Shown here one piece after another: positions 17,107 through 26,070 of a stretch of 64,000 bases of DNA. Below the pieces are notes generated by a model. That model did not search any database, was not told where the DNA came from, and saw only the letters and a list, made by a program, of their open reading frames with translations. The stretch lies in contig NZ_CP093299.1 in assembly GCF_024362805.1 (NCBI RefSeq), positions 3,814,001 to 3,878,000 of the forward strand, given 5' to 3'. A program made the translations under genes and the position numbers. How positions within the stretch are numbered: the first letter of the stretch is position 1; every line of letters begins with the position of its first letter. The DNA is from Salipaludibacillus sp. LMS25. Its GTDB lineage: Bacteria; Bacillota; Bacilli; Bacillales; Salisediminibacteriaceae.

Positions 17107-18750
17107 GTGGGGGACGAGTGCTTGGATTTACCATTGCAGGATTTATTATTTATGTTTTTTGGCGGTTTAGCAATTTTTCTGTTTGGTATTAAATACATGG
17201 GAGACGGGTTGCAAAAAGTTGCAGGTGATAAACTTCGGGATATTTTAGATAAATTTACAAGCAACCCTGTTATGGGAGTTATAGCTGGTATTGTTGTGAC
17301 GGTTTTGTTACAAACGAGTACAGGTACAACAGTATTAGCTATAGGTTTAGTTAATGCTGGATTTATGACCTTAAGACAGTCGATAGGGGTCATTATGGGG
17401 GCGAACATTGGAACGACTATTACCGCCTTTATAATCGGCTTGAAGATTTCTGATTATGCGCTCCCTATCATAGCGATTGGAACTTTTTTAATCTTTTTCT
17501 TTAAAAATAAAAAAGCAAATAATTTCGGACAAGTTTTCTTTGGATTTGGTGCGCTTTTTTATGGGTTAAACTTAATGGGGGAGGGACTATACCCACTAAG
17601 AGAACTTGAAGCTTTTGCTGAGTTAACAGTTAGTATGAGTGATAATCCATTCCTTGGTGTATTAATCGGTACAGTATTTACAGTTGCAGTTCAAAGTTCG
17701 TCTGCAGCGATCGGTTTATTACAGCAATTATTCTCACAAGGTGCTTTAGAATTGGATGCTGCGTTGCCTGTCTTATTCGGTGATAACATTGGAACAACTA
17801 TTACAGCTATTTTAGCCTCTATTGGGGCATCAATTGCTGCCAAGCGAGCTGCTCTTACTCATGTCATTTTCAATGTCATAGGGACTATACTCGTCTTAAT
17901 AATTATTAACCCTTATATAAAAATGATCTCTTATATACAGGACGTTTTCTCGTTAAATGCAGAGATGACCATCGCTGTGGCTCATGGTATATTTAACTTC
18001 TCTAATGTCCTGATTCAGTTGCCGTTTGTTGCTGTTTTAGCGCTTATTGTTACGAAGTTGATACCAGGAAAAGAAACCTTGATAGAATACAAGGCACAGC
18101 ATTTAGATCCTGTGCTCATCTCCCAGTCGTCATCCATTGCTTTAGGACAAGCTAAGAAAGAAACATTAAGAATGGCTGAACTATCAAAGCAAGGTTTGGA
18201 AGAAGCTTCGAAATTTGTTAGTAACAAACAAAAGCGTCATGCGGAATTGACCTATCAATTTGAAGATGCCATCAATAATCTTGATCGAAAAATTACAGAT
18301 TACTTAATAAAAATTTCTACAAACTCACTGACAGCCGACGATTCCAGGTTACACTCTATGCTTATGGATACAGTCAGAGATATTGAACGTGTTGGTGATC
18401 ATATGGAAAATATTATTGAACTAGCTGAGTATCAAGTAACGAATAAAGTCAAAATGTCAGACTTGGCAATGGAAGATTTAAAAGAAATGTTTTCCCTAAC
18501 TATTGAAACATTGCAACAGGCAGTAAAAGCTTTAGAAGACGATGATATTCTGGCGGCTCGCTCAGTTGTATTAAAAGAGGAACAAATAGATAAGATGGAG
18601 CGTCAACTACGTAAAAAACATATTATACGATTAAATGAAGGCAAATGTGAAGGTTCAGCGGGAATTGTATTTGTTGATATGATTAGTAATCTCGAACGAA
18701 TCGGAGATCATTCTTCAAATATCGCAGAAGCCATTATTGAGGAAGAATAG
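17107..18750 (+). CDS. Na+/phosphate symporter with C-terminal PhoU domain (NptA family)
   Basis: 547 residues. Two inverted repeats of the PNaS fold carry the paired signatures 'QTSTGTTVLAIGL' near 76 and 'VQSSSAAIGLLQQL' near 196, with 'GANIGTTITAF' and 'GDNIGTTITAI' in each half. The last 200 residues form a PhoU-like helical domain ('RDIERVGDHMENIIELAEY', 'NLERIGDHSSNIAEAIIEEE'). Imports inorganic phosphate with Na+, which would suit a sodium-based energetics. Start is uncertain: GTG at 17107, or TTG at 17122 with GGGGGA 8 bases before it. Confidence 0.9.
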   Translation: MGDECLDLPLQDLLFMFFGGLAIFLFGIKYMGDGLQKVAGDKLRDILDKFTSNPVMGVIAGIVVTVLLQTSTGTTVLAIGLVNAGFMTLRQSIGVIMGANIGTTITAFIIGLKISDYALPIIAIGTFLIFFFKNKKANNFGQVFFGFGALFYGLNLMGEGLYPLRELEAFAELTVSMSDNPFLGVLIGTVFTVAVQSSSAAIGLLQQLFSQGALELDAALPVLFGDNIGTTITAILASIGASIAAKRAALTHVIFNVIGTILVLIIINPYIKMISYIQDVFSLNAEMTIAVAHGIFNFSNVLIQLPFVAVLALIVTKLIPGKETLIEYKAQHLDPVLISQSSSIALGQAKKETLRMAELSKQGLEEASKFVSNKQKRHAELTYQFEDAINNLDRKITDYLIKISTNSLTADDSRLHSMLMDTVRDIERVGDHMENIIELAEYQVTNKVKMSDLAMEDLKEMFSLTIETLQQAVKALEDDDILAARSVVLKEEQIDKMERQLRKKHIIRLNEGKCEGSAGIVFVDMISNLERIGDHSSNIAEAIIEEE

Positions 18751-18756
18751 AAAAAA

Positions 18757-18813
18757 TTCAAGCGTCGTTCTACCGATCATTAGAGATTTTGACGGCGCTT
18801 GAAATTTTTTTAG
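18757..18813 (+). terminator. Terminator after Na/Pi symporter gene
   Basis: TTCAAGCGTCGT / ACGGCGCTTGAA stem with a long AT-rich loop followed by ATTTTTTT. Confidence 0.75.
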
Positions 18814-18893
18814 AAAAATATTAAATTTTTATTGACTTAGTTAGAAATGTCATGATAAGATAGTCATTGTCTCTGGCGAAAAGAAATTGTAAT

Positions 18894-18970
18894 GGCGGTG
18901 TAGCTCAGCTGGCTAGAGCGTACGGTTCATACCCGTGAGGTCGGGGGTTCGATCCCCTCCGCCGCTACCA
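18894..18970 (+). tRNA. tRNA-Met (CAT), elongator
   Basis: 77 nt including the encoded CCA. Acceptor GGCGGTG pairs with CGCCGCT, the anticodon loop is TTCATAC with a CAT anticodon, and the T-loop is TTCGATC. The sequence is of the Bacillus elongator type; the initiator signature (three G-C pairs in the anticodon stem) is absent. Confidence 0.95.
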
Positions 18971-18990
18971 TATATACTGCTATGTTATTT

Positions 18991-19016
18991 GACCCTTAGC
19001 TCAGTTGGTTAGAGCA
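18991..19016 (+). pseudogene. 5' fragment of tRNA-Ile(CAT)
   Basis: 26 bases identical to positions 2-27 of the intact tRNA at 19143-19219 (acceptor 5' strand and D-arm), then the match stops. No anticodon or T-arm follows, so it cannot fold into a tRNA. It looks like a remnant of a duplication or of an array rearrangement. Confidence 0.8.
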
Positions 19017-19142
19017 AGTAGAGCACTTTGAGCAGACAATGAATTGTCCCAATTAATCTGATTTATTTCAGTTAGTTAGAAAAAGAGACAAGCGTGACTG
19101 TTTAATACGTAGCATAACATGTAATATAATCATTGTAATTTT

Positions 19143-19219
19143 GGACCCTTAGCTCAGTTGGTTAGAGCAGACGGCTCATAACCGTCCGGTCGTAGGTTCG
19201 AGTCCTACAGGGTCCACCA
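19143..19219 (+). tRNA. tRNA-Ile2 (CAT, lysidine type)
   Basis: 77 nt with encoded CCA. Acceptor GGACCCT / AGGGTCC, anticodon stem ACGGC / GCCGT-type around CAT, T-loop TTCGAGT. The body matches the Bacillus Ile2 tRNA, whose anticodon C is modified to lysidine by TilS to read ATA. Distinguished from Met tRNAs by its acceptor and anticodon stem. Confidence 0.88.
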
Positions 19220-19229
19220 AATTTTTTAT

Positions 19230-19322
19230 GGAGGAGTACCCAAGTTCGGCTGAAGGGATCGGTCTTGAAAACCGACAGGGGCTTTGCGGCCCGCGGGGGT
19301 TCGAATCCCTCCTCCTCCGCCA
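19230..19322 (+). tRNA. tRNA-Ser (TGA)
   Basis: 93 nt with a long variable arm (class II) and encoded CCA. Acceptor GGAGGAG / CTCCTCC, discriminator G, anticodon TGA in loop CTTGAAA, T-loop TTCGAAT. It starts 10 bases after tRNA-Ile2, so they are cotranscribed. Confidence 0.96.
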
Positions 19323-19339
19323 TTTATAGTATGTTTATT

Positions 19340-19370
19340 AACACTCATCTTATGATGAGTGTTTTTGTTT
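19340..19370 (+). terminator. Terminator of the tRNA cluster
   Basis: AACACTCATC / GATGAGTGTT stem with a TTAT loop followed by TTTGTTT. Confidence 0.85.
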
Positions 19371-19547
19371 GATTCAATAAAAATAATCACTAAAAATGGC
19401 TTTATCGTGATTTTTAGTTTACTAGATTTAGAGAAGATTTGTAGATGTTTAAGACGCCACGATTGTACCGAATATTCAAGGGTTGAGCAGTAAACTTGAA
19501 GGAGAGTAGGGGGATCTTGCATAATATAAATATAGAGGAGGGTCCCT

Positions 19548-19892
19548 ATGAAACTTGAATTGTCACCAGCTGCTGTTAAGCAGTTAAAAAATGAAGGGAA
19601 GAGTGTGGAGGCAAATATTCTCTTCCTCCAGTATGAAACAGATGGATGTGGCTGTGTTGTGAGCGGAGTCCCGAAGCTAATAGAATTAAGTCCGGTAAAA
19701 ATAACTAAGGATAAAGATATCTCAATCATCGAAACAGAGCCTGCTCCTTATCGTGCTGCAATTGAAAAGCGAGTGGAATGGGTGTATGATGATAAACTTA
19801 TGATTGATTATTCTTCTTCAGTGAATATGTTTCAATTGAAAAGTCCAAATCAAATGATTAATCCGCGGCTTACATTTGAAAGCCTTAAATGA
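19548..19892 (+). CDS. HesB/IscA-like iron-sulfur family protein (YqkB type)
   Basis: 114 residues with the compact HesB fold. Cys are limited to 'ETDGCGCVVSGV' near residues 30-40, and the C-terminal part has 'DYSSSVNMFQLKSPNQMINPRL', both characteristic of the short YqkB group rather than true IscA, which has a C-terminal CxC. Possible Fe-S or iron-binding role, unproven. GGAGG precedes the ATG. Monocistronic, downstream of the tRNA cluster. Confidence 0.82.
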   Translation: MKLELSPAAVKQLKNEGKSVEANILFLQYETDGCGCVVSGVPKLIELSPVKITKDKDISIIETEPAPYRAAIEKRVEWVYDDKLMIDYSSSVNMFQLKSPNQMINPRLTFESLK

Positions 19893-19995
19893 AGTGAAAA
19901 CCTTCCATTTAATTAATGATGAACGTCATCATAGTTAACGGTTAAAAGGTTTATTGATTGAAAGCAGAGGGTATATTTGATAATGTAAATAGTGT

Positions 19996-20038
19996 TAAGG
20001 ATAACTCTTTTTCCACAATGGGAAAAGTGTTATCCTTA
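19996..20038 (+). other. Hairpin in the sodA leader region
   Basis: TAAGGATAAC / GTTATCCTTA plus an inner CTTTTTCC / GGAAAAG pairing, about 60 bases before the sodA start. No T run follows, so it is more likely a leader structure than a terminator. Confidence 0.45.
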
Positions 20039-20098
20039 GTGGGCTTAAATTTCGGGTAACCGACGTTTGCCTACATAAAATTTAAGGAGGAGATATGA

Positions 20099-20707
20099 AT
20101 GGCATTTTCTTTACCAGAACTACCATACGCACACGACGCATTACAACCTCACATCGACCAAGAAACGATGGAAATCCACCACGGCAAACACCATAATACG
20201 TATGTAACAAAGTTGAATGGTGCTTTGGAAGGGCATAGTAATCTTGCTAGCAAAAGCTTAGAAGATTTACTTGCGAATATTGAAACATTACCTGAGAGCA
20301 TTCGCGGGGCTGTTAGAAATAATGGTGGCGGACACTATAATCACACTTTCTTCTGGAAAATCATGTCTCCAGATGGCGGAGGTACTCCTACTGGAGAGCT
20401 TGCAGAGGCTATCACTAGCACCTTCGGAAGTTTTGAAGCTTTCAAAGAAGAATTTAAAAATGCCGCATTAAACCGATTTGGTTCTGGATGGGCATGGCTT
20501 GTTGTGAACAACGGTAAGCTTGAAATTACGAGTACTCCAAATCAAGACAATCCTATTATGGAAGGTAAAACAGCCATTTTAGGGGTTGACGTTTGGGAGC
20601 ATGCTTACTACTTAAACTATCAAAATAAACGTCCTGATTATGTTGAAGCATTCTTTAATGTCATCAATTGGGATGAAGTTGCAAAACATTACAATAAAGC
20701 GAAATAA
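20099..20707 (+). CDS. sodA: Superoxide dismutase, Mn type
   Basis: Dismutates superoxide to H2O2 and O2 in the cytoplasm. 202 residues with the metal ligands visible in '[11 protein letters not shown]' (His near 27), 'NHTFFW' (His near 82), and '[15 protein letters not shown]' (Asp and His near 163-167). The Gly/Gln pattern ('[10 protein letters not shown]') fits Mn/Fe-SOD of Bacillus. AAGGAGG precedes the ATG. Own terminator follows. Confidence 0.97.
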   Translation: MAFSLPELPYAHDALQPHIDQETMEIHHGKHHNTYVTKLNGALEGHSNLASKSLEDLLANIETLPESIRGAVRNNGGGHYNHTFFWKIMSPDGGGTPTGELAEAITSTFGSFEAFKEEFKNAALNRFGSGWAWLVVNNGKLEITSTPNQDNPIMEGKTAILGVDVWEHAYYLNYQNKRPDYVEAFFNVINWDEVAKHYNKAK

Positions 20708-20719
20708 TTATTAAAAATG

Positions 20720-20757
20720 ACCGTATTCCGTCTATGGGATACGGTTTTTAATTTTTT
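20720..20757 (+). terminator. Terminator of sodA
   Basis: ACCGTATTCC / GGGATACGGT stem, loop GTCTAT, then TTTTTAATTTTTT. Confidence 0.85.
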
Positions 20758-20928
20758 AATCTGAGCAAATTCTAAACAAATAATAATTACATGACCCACT
20801 TTAACCATTAAAACAAACGGACTGATTAAGGCTAAAAGTACGACTTCAGTCCCAATGACTAAATTAAGGGAATAGCCTCTTTTTCAGAGTGACACACTAG
20901 TCATGTCTGTAAAAGGAGCGTTGAATTT

Positions 20929-22191
20929 ATGAAAAATTTAGTCAGAACAATGGTTGGGGATATAGAATTAAATAAAGAAATTAAATTGTTATTACTAATC
21001 GGTGGGCTCTATGCATTAAGTGTTGCATTATCCAATACATTTGTTAACGTTTACTTATGGAAACAAAGTGAAGATTTCGTCAGCTTGTCGATTTATAATT
21101 TATTTATTGTCATTATGCAGCCTATTACGTTTGTGTTGGCTGGCAGGTGGGCAAAAAAAATTGATCGAATTACGGTTTTGAGATTAGGGGTTATTTTCCT
21201 TTCCGGTTTTTATTTAACGGTTTTAATGCTTGGAGAAAATGCTGGGAATTATCTTGTGATACTTGGTATACTATTAGGGATCGGCTACGGTTTTTATTGG
21301 CTTTCGTTCAATGTTCTAACGTTTGAAATAACAGAACCGGAAACGAGAGATTTCTTTAACGGATTTTTAGGTCTACTTAATTCATTTGCTGGTATGATAG
21401 GTCCTATATCAGCAGGCTTAATCATTACACATATGAAAAAATTAACAGGATATAACATGATATTTTCATTTTCCTTAGGACTATTTGTAGTTGCTGTCAT
21501 TCTTAGTTTTTTCTTGAAGCGGCGACCAGCACAAGGCCGTTATAAATTAAAAGATGTCTTTCGACTGCGAAAACAGCATCATAATTGGCGGCGTATATTA
21601 TATGCCAATTTCTTTCAAGGTTTGCGAGAAGGAAGCTTTGCATTTGTCGTAATCGTCTGGGTATTTGTCTCTACTGGTAGTGAATTAGCTATAGGAACCT
21701 ACGGGCTTATTGCGTCAGGTATTTCATTTATAAGTTATTATTTAGTAGGCAGATTCTTGCCAAAATCATTCCGTAAAAAGGCTATTCTTATTGGAAGCAT
21801 TTTTCTATATGCAGCTGTGTTTATTATTGTGTTCGATCAGAATTTTTCACTACTTATTACATACGGTATTGTGATTTCCATGGCGTATCCACTGTTACTG
21901 GTGCCTTATTTATCGATAACGTATGATGTGATCGGGTCTTCGGAAAATGCTGAAGAATTAAGGATCGAGTATATTGTTATTAGGGAGTTATATTTAAACG
22001 GTGGGAGAATTCTCTCTATTCTCTTGCTTCTTCTAGCTATTTGGTTAATGGGTGAAAAAACAGGTATTCCCTTCACTTTGTTATTGTTAGGTTCTGGGGA
22101 ATTATTATTGTTTTGGATGATGAAATCAATTGCCTTGCCAGACGGAAAAGAGTGCGGTAAAATTCCTTATAAAAATAATGAGGAAAAATAA
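20929..22191 (+). CDS. yqgE: MFS transporter, YqgE-like
   Basis: 420 residues, about twelve hydrophobic segments, with the basic loop motif 'GRWAKKIDRITVLRLG' near residues 70-85 and a cytoplasmic linker 'LKRRPAQGRYKLKDVFRLRKQ' around 200. Substrate unknown. Its place between sodA and pbpA matches B. subtilis yqgE. AAAGGAG lies 9 bases before the ATG. No terminator is visible before the 6S RNA promoter. Confidence 0.87.
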   Translation: MKNLVRTMVGDIELNKEIKLLLLIGGLYALSVALSNTFVNVYLWKQSEDFVSLSIYNLFIVIMQPITFVLAGRWAKKIDRITVLRLGVIFLSGFYLTVLMLGENAGNYLVILGILLGIGYGFYWLSFNVLTFEITEPETRDFFNGFLGLLNSFAGMIGPISAGLIITHMKKLTGYNMIFSFSLGLFVVAVILSFFLKRRPAQGRYKLKDVFRLRKQHHNWRRILYANFFQGLREGSFAFVVIVWVFVSTGSELAIGTYGLIASGISFISYYLVGRFLPKSFRKKAILIGSIFLYAAVFIIVFDQNFSLLITYGIVISMAYPLLLVPYLSITYDVIGSSENAEELRIEYIVIRELYLNGGRILSILLLLLAIWLMGEKTGIPFTLLLLGSGELLLFWMMKSIALPDGKECGKIPYKNNEEK

Positions 22192-22212
22192 GTTATTATA
22201 CGATAGTTACCT

Positions 22213-22241
22213 TTCGCAAAGTAAAGATTATATGATATAAT
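22213..22241 (+). promoter_or_regulatory. SigA promoter of the 6S RNA
   Basis: TTCGCA (4/6 to TTGACA), 17-base spacer, TATAAT at 22236-22241 preceded by TG, giving an extended -10. Expected start near 22248. Confidence 0.65.
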
Positions 22242-22248
22242 AACACTA

Positions 22249-22484
22249 CATTTAAACATGCCTGCGGTGTTGGTGAACTTCGAGTTTAATTCGAACCGAA
22301 CACCAATTCACTTCGGGAGCCTTACATTAAAACATTAACAGCATGCCTAAGTTCATATAGCTTGGGAAGTTGAAGATGTTTTTGCGGGCACCCACCTGCC
22401 TAGGGCGGGTTCGTGAAATCTGGAAGATAACCGCACATGCGGGCAACCGCTTCAGACACCTTTTCTAAAGGTGTCTGTTTCTAA
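22249..22484 (+). ncRNA. ssrS: 6S RNA (SsrS), RNA polymerase regulator
   Basis: No ORF. The long-stem architecture of 6S RNA is visible: TGCGGT near the 5' end pairs with ACCGCA near 22428, a 5' arm hairpin GGTGTT / AACACC follows, then 'CACTTCGGGAGCC', a central AT-rich part with GCATGCC, and the 3' arm 'GGGCACCCACCTGCC' / 'GGGCGGGTTCG'. These segments agree with Bacillus 6S RNAs as I recall them. A GACACCTTT / AAAGGTGTC terminator closes the gene at about 22453-22484. 6S RNA binds SigA holoenzyme and serves as template for pRNA. Which of the two Bacillus 6S types it is cannot be said. Confidence 0.8.
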
Positions 22485-22539
22485 GTCAATAATAGATATG
22501 TAGATACATCTAGTAAGTATAGAGAGAGGGACATAAATA

Positions 22540-24588
22540 ATGAGTGAAAAAAAAGGCCAAAAACCTCATCTACCTGTACGGTTAAATATTCTTTTCTTTA
22601 TAGTGTTTTTATTATTTTCTGCTTTAATACTCCGATTAGGTATCGTGCAGATTGTCCAGGGAGAGGAGTATCAAGAAGAACTGGAGAGAACAGTTAATAT
22701 TAGTCATCCAGTTGAAGCACCGAGAGGTCTTATTTATGATAGGTATGGAAATATCCTTGTTGATAATGAATTACTGCTGACTGTTACTTATACGAACCGA
22801 AATACGACCCAAAAAGAAATGCTAGAAGTAGCCGCTCGTCTTAATGAATTTATTACGATGGAATATAAGGGCGACTTAAAGGGGCGATTTGAAAGAGATA
22901 GAAAGGAATACTGGGCCCTACTAAATAAAAAAGAATTCGAATCGTTTCTACCTATGAGTGAAGCGGAAGATATGAAAGATTCAGACATCCATAAAGAGCG
23001 TCTTAAACAGATTACTGAAGATCACCTAGCCGAATTAACGGAAGAAGAAATTGAAATATTCTTTTTGTGGAGAGAATTTAATAGTGGCTATAATAACTTA
23101 CCACATAAGGTTATGCAAGGGATTAAGTATGAAGAAGCTGCTCAGATTATTGAACATATTGAAGAGTTGCCTGGTGTCGATATCGTTCGTGATTCAACAA
23201 GAAAATACGTTTACGGAGATACATTGAGGGGTGTCTTTGGTAGTGTCGGATCTATCCCTAGAGATAATCTTGATGAATTTCTCTCATTGGGATATGAGCG
23301 AAATGAAGAGGTGGGAAGAAGCTACCTTGAAGCTCAATATGAGTCTGTTTTACGTGGTAATAATGGTGAAATTGAAAATTTTACGGATCAGAGTGGCAAC
23401 TTGTTAAGAAATGCTGAAGAAAGACAAGGGAGTAGAGGGAATGATTTAGTTCTTACCCTTGACATGGAACTCCAACAAATAGTCGCAGACGAAATTAAAA
23501 ATGAAGTAACAAGCGCCAATGCACGGTTTATTGCAGAAGAAGACGCCTTTGTAGTTATGATGGATCCAAATTCTGGTGATATCCTCACAATGGCTGGGTA
23601 TTCCAGTGATCTTGGCACATTTACGCAAGCGTATGAAGCAGGGTCCTCCATTAAGGGGGCGACAGTGTTGGCTGGTTTAGATGCAGGGGTGATTGGACCA
23701 GGTACTGTTATATACGACAGACCGATCACATTACCAGGATCACCTCCTATCAGCTCAGTAAATAACTTTGGCCCTGTCGATGATTTAACAGCATTGGAGC
23801 GATCATCGAACATTTATATGGTTGAGATTGCCATGAGAATGATTGGCTATGTTCCTGGTGTGTCAGGTAGAAACTGGGGGGATTTAAATCCTGGTTTCAA
23901 TACTCTTCGTTCATACTACAATCAACTTGGTTTAGGAATTGAAACAGGTATTGATTTGCCAAATGAATTCAGCGGCATGAACGGTGGAAATCCAACAAGA
24001 GAAGGGGCAGCCGGCTCATATCTTTTCTTATCATTTGGACAGTTTGATACGTATACGACAATGCAGTTGGCTCAGTATGTATCAACGATTGCTAACGATG
24101 GTTATCGTGTAGCGCCAAGAGTCGTACAAGAAATTCGTCAACCTGGTTCTGATAGAGATGAACTAGGCGCCATCTCTCAGCAAGTTGAACCAAAAATTTT
24201 AAATTATTTAGATGTAGATTCTGATCATTTAAATCGTATTCAACAAGGGTTTTACCGAGTTGTCCATGGAAGCCAGGGTACGGCCAAGGGCTATTTCAAA
24301 AATGTAGGTGTTGATGTGGCTGGGAAAACGGGTACAGCCCAAGTAACAGTGAACGGAGAAAAAGCGAATAATCAAACGTTTGTCGGTTATGCCCCATATG
24401 ATGATCCAGAAGTAGCTATAGCCGTCATTGTACCAGGAACCCGTACGGAAAACTCAGGTGGTGTCGCTAACAGAATTGCAGAAAAATCACTAGAAGCGTA
24501 TTTTGATTTAAAAGAAAATAGAAACGGGCCAGAAGCATCTGATGATGGGGGAGATATTGAGGAGATCGATAACACTCCTTCAAATTAA
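22540..24588 (+). CDS. pbpA: Class B penicillin-binding protein 2 (transpeptidase)
   Basis: Elongation-specific D,D-transpeptidase for peptidoglycan in rod-shaped growth. 682 residues: one N-terminal membrane anchor (about 15-37), a pedestal domain with 'APRGLIYDRYGNILVDN', and the transpeptidase domain with SxxK in 'GSSIKG' near 369-372, SxN in 'RSSNIYM' near 421, and 'GKTGTAQV' near 595. The acidic tail (DDGGDIEEIDN) is short. Position after yqgE matches B. subtilis pbpA. The pst phosphate genes that follow pbpA in B. subtilis are absent here. Confidence 0.95.
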   Translation: MSEKKGQKPHLPVRLNILFFIVFLLFSALILRLGIVQIVQGEEYQEELERTVNISHPVEAPRGLIYDRYGNILVDNELLLTVTYTNRNTTQKEMLEVAARLNEFITMEYKGDLKGRFERDRKEYWALLNKKEFESFLPMSEAEDMKDSDIHKERLKQITEDHLAELTEEEIEIFFLWREFNSGYNNLPHKVMQGIKYEEAAQIIEHIEELPGVDIVRDSTRKYVYGDTLRGVFGSVGSIPRDNLDEFLSLGYERNEEVGRSYLEAQYESVLRGNNGEIENFTDQSGNLLRNAEERQGSRGNDLVLTLDMELQQIVADEIKNEVTSANARFIAEEDAFVVMMDPNSGDILTMAGYSSDLGTFTQAYEAGSSIKGATVLAGLDAGVIGPGTVIYDRPITLPGSPPISSVNNFGPVDDLTALERSSNIYMVEIAMRMIGYVPGVSGRNWGDLNPGFNTLRSYYNQLGLGIETGIDLPNEFSGMNGGNPTREGAAGSYLFLSFGQFDTYTTMQLAQYVSTIANDGYRVAPRVVQEIRQPGSDRDELGAISQQVEPKILNYLDVDSDHLNRIQQGFYRVVHGSQGTAKGYFKNVGVDVAGKTGTAQVTVNGEKANNQTFVGYAPYDDPEVAIAVIVPGTRTENSGGVANRIAEKSLEAYFDLKENRNGPEASDDGGDIEEIDNTPSN

Positions 24589-24601
24589 TTGAACACATAA
24601 G

Positions 24602-24643
24602 AAGGAGCTGTTTCATAAGTGAGACTTATGAAACAGCTCCTTT
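24602..24643 (+). terminator. Terminator of pbpA
   Basis: A 19-bp perfect stem AAGGAGCTGTTTCATAAGT and its complement around a GAG loop, with TTTG after it. Confidence 0.8.
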
Positions 24644-24734
24644 GTCAACTATGAAGGTTCTTGGGCTCCTGACATCTATTGTGCTATCTGTAGGGAAGGA
24701 TGGACTCATATAGTTAATTATAATCATCAAGAGC

Positions 24735-24768
24735 AAGCCAATCTCTTTAGCGAAGAGGGCTTGTTTTA
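24735..24768 (+). terminator. Second hairpin with T-run downstream of pbpA
   Basis: CAAGCC / GGCTTG stem with an inner CTCTT / AAGAG pairing, then TTTTAATT. No gene lies between it and the pbpA terminator, so it could be a backup terminator. Nothing else is recognised in 24644-24912. Confidence 0.55.
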
Positions 24769-24912
24769 ATTGATCATCTCTGTATAATGTTGTAGTATCT
24801 TCATGAGATCATGATAGCTAATCCTTATTCAAAAAACCAATTATTTAGTTAGATTACCTAGTTTTTCTTCAATTTTAGAATTTAAAGTTGAGTCTTACGT
24901 GTGATTGTTTTA

Positions 24913-25401
24913 CTATGACGTGATCAAGTCGATTATGTCGTCAAGTGTCATCGTACTATCAAGCGTATAATCTCCAATTTGTAATTGCTGACTAACGCCC
25001 CTATCACTTAATGCCGCTTCAAACTCTTCGGCTGATTTAACAATGTTAAGTGTCTCAAGTTTATGACTGATATCTTTTGACGTCATTCCCCGTTCAATAG
25101 AGAGAACGCTGATATACATAGAATCAGCTTCGTCGACTGAATCGTCCTCATTGACTAATGCGTTCAATTCTTCAAGTTGTAAATGAAGTGTTTCATTTTC
25201 CTTTTTTATTTCTTCAATTAACTCATCAGACGAATTGTTATCATCTTCAATATCTTCACTCTCAGAAACTATTAACTCACCCTCTGATCCGCCAGGAGTA
25301 GGCAATAACGTTTCAGGTTGGACGTAATAAATAGCTGCTAAAAGAGAACCGGACAAAAACAAGCCTGCAGCTATTCCACGGAATGTATGTTTAGAAGCCA
25401 T
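24913..25401 (-). CDS. Membrane-anchored protein with MltG-type LysM-like module
   Basis: 162 residues. An N-terminal membrane anchor (about 10-27), a long acidic, coiled-coil-prone middle ('DDNNSSDELIEEIKKENETLHLQLEEL'), then a C-terminal 60 residues like the LysM-type subdomain of YceG/MltG ('LSIERGMTSKDISHKLETLNIV ... GDYTLDSTMTLDDIIDLI'). The catalytic transglycosylase domain of MltG is absent, so an enzyme role is unlikely; peptidoglycan binding is possible. GGGAG precedes the ATG. Position suggests B. subtilis yqzC, from memory only. Confidence 0.75.
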   Translation of the reverse strand: MASKHTFRGIAAGLFLSGSLLAAIYYVQPETLLPTPGGSEGELIVSESEDIEDDNNSSDELIEEIKKENETLHLQLEELNALVNEDDSVDEADSMYISVLSIERGMTSKDISHKLETLNIVKSAEEFEAALSDRGVSQQLQIGDYTLDSTMTLDDIIDLITS

Positions 25402-25483
25402 AATAAGTCTCCCTTCTATAAAAAATACGTCAAAAAATGACTACCAATACTGTAAATATGCGTGTTAAGAGTAGTAGACTGTT

Positions 25484-25825
25484 CTAATTGGCCATCATGT
25501 CTTCAATATCATCGATGTGACTATTTGTCATATCAGCGATGTGAGCAAGGGAATATCCCTCTTCATAAAGAGAGAGAATATCGTCTCGTGTTAAGACTTT
25601 ATTAGCAGTTGGAGTCCCTTCCTCTTCTGATAGTTTGTTACTTTCCATTAAAAACTCTTCTTCGAGGACATTTATCTTCTTTTTCAAATAATAGATTTCC
25701 TGCATCATTTGAATAGACATATTTTCAACTTGATTTTCTATCTCTTTATTAGAATCTCTTTGAAAGAGTGATAATAGAAATAAGACGGCAGAAAGGCTAA
25801 ATAAGCCGATAATAATCCATTGCAT
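25484..25825 (-). CDS. Small membrane protein with coiled coil (YqzD-like position)
   Basis: 113 residues: N-terminal membrane helix (2-20), a coiled-coil stretch ('IENQVENMSIQMMQEIYYLKKKINVLEEEF'), and a C-terminal helix-turn-helix-like segment ('RDDILSLYEEGYSLAHIADMTNSHIDDI') that resembles DUF-type DNA-binding-like motifs of Bacillus anchors. AAGGAGGAG lies before the ATG. It is 82 bases upstream of the MltG-like gene on the same strand, so the two are probably one operon. Function unknown. Confidence 0.75.
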   Translation of the reverse strand: MQWIIIGLFSLSAVLFLLSLFQRDSNKEIENQVENMSIQMMQEIYYLKKKINVLEEEFLMESNKLSEEEGTPTANKVLTRDDILSLYEEGYSLAHIADMTNSHIDDIEDMMAN

Positions 25826-26070
25826 GCATATCTCCTCCTTAAGTAATAGTACAGTCTATCTATCTTATATTATCAGATCTTAACCTTTCTGTGTGAAATA
25901 GTTAGATAAGTTCATTTATATTCCGTTAAATGGAAATTATTGTGTCGTTTTTTTATATATTAAGAAGCTTTATTGAACACTTTGTTACAAATAAAGACAA
26001 AATTACCACCTTGTTGAATGTGGAATAACCCGATACGATAAGAGATAAGATATTAAGGGAGGGAAGAGGG

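Noticed and set aside
18894..19322. Integrated element at the tRNA genes
   Set aside because: No integrase, no duplicated tRNA 3' end; the fragment is a 5' half.
19226..19729. 167-aa minus-strand ORF across tRNA-Ser
   Set aside because: Antisense of tRNA-Ser gives the known false 'GGGIRTPAG' peptide; the rest is the shadow of the HesB-like gene.
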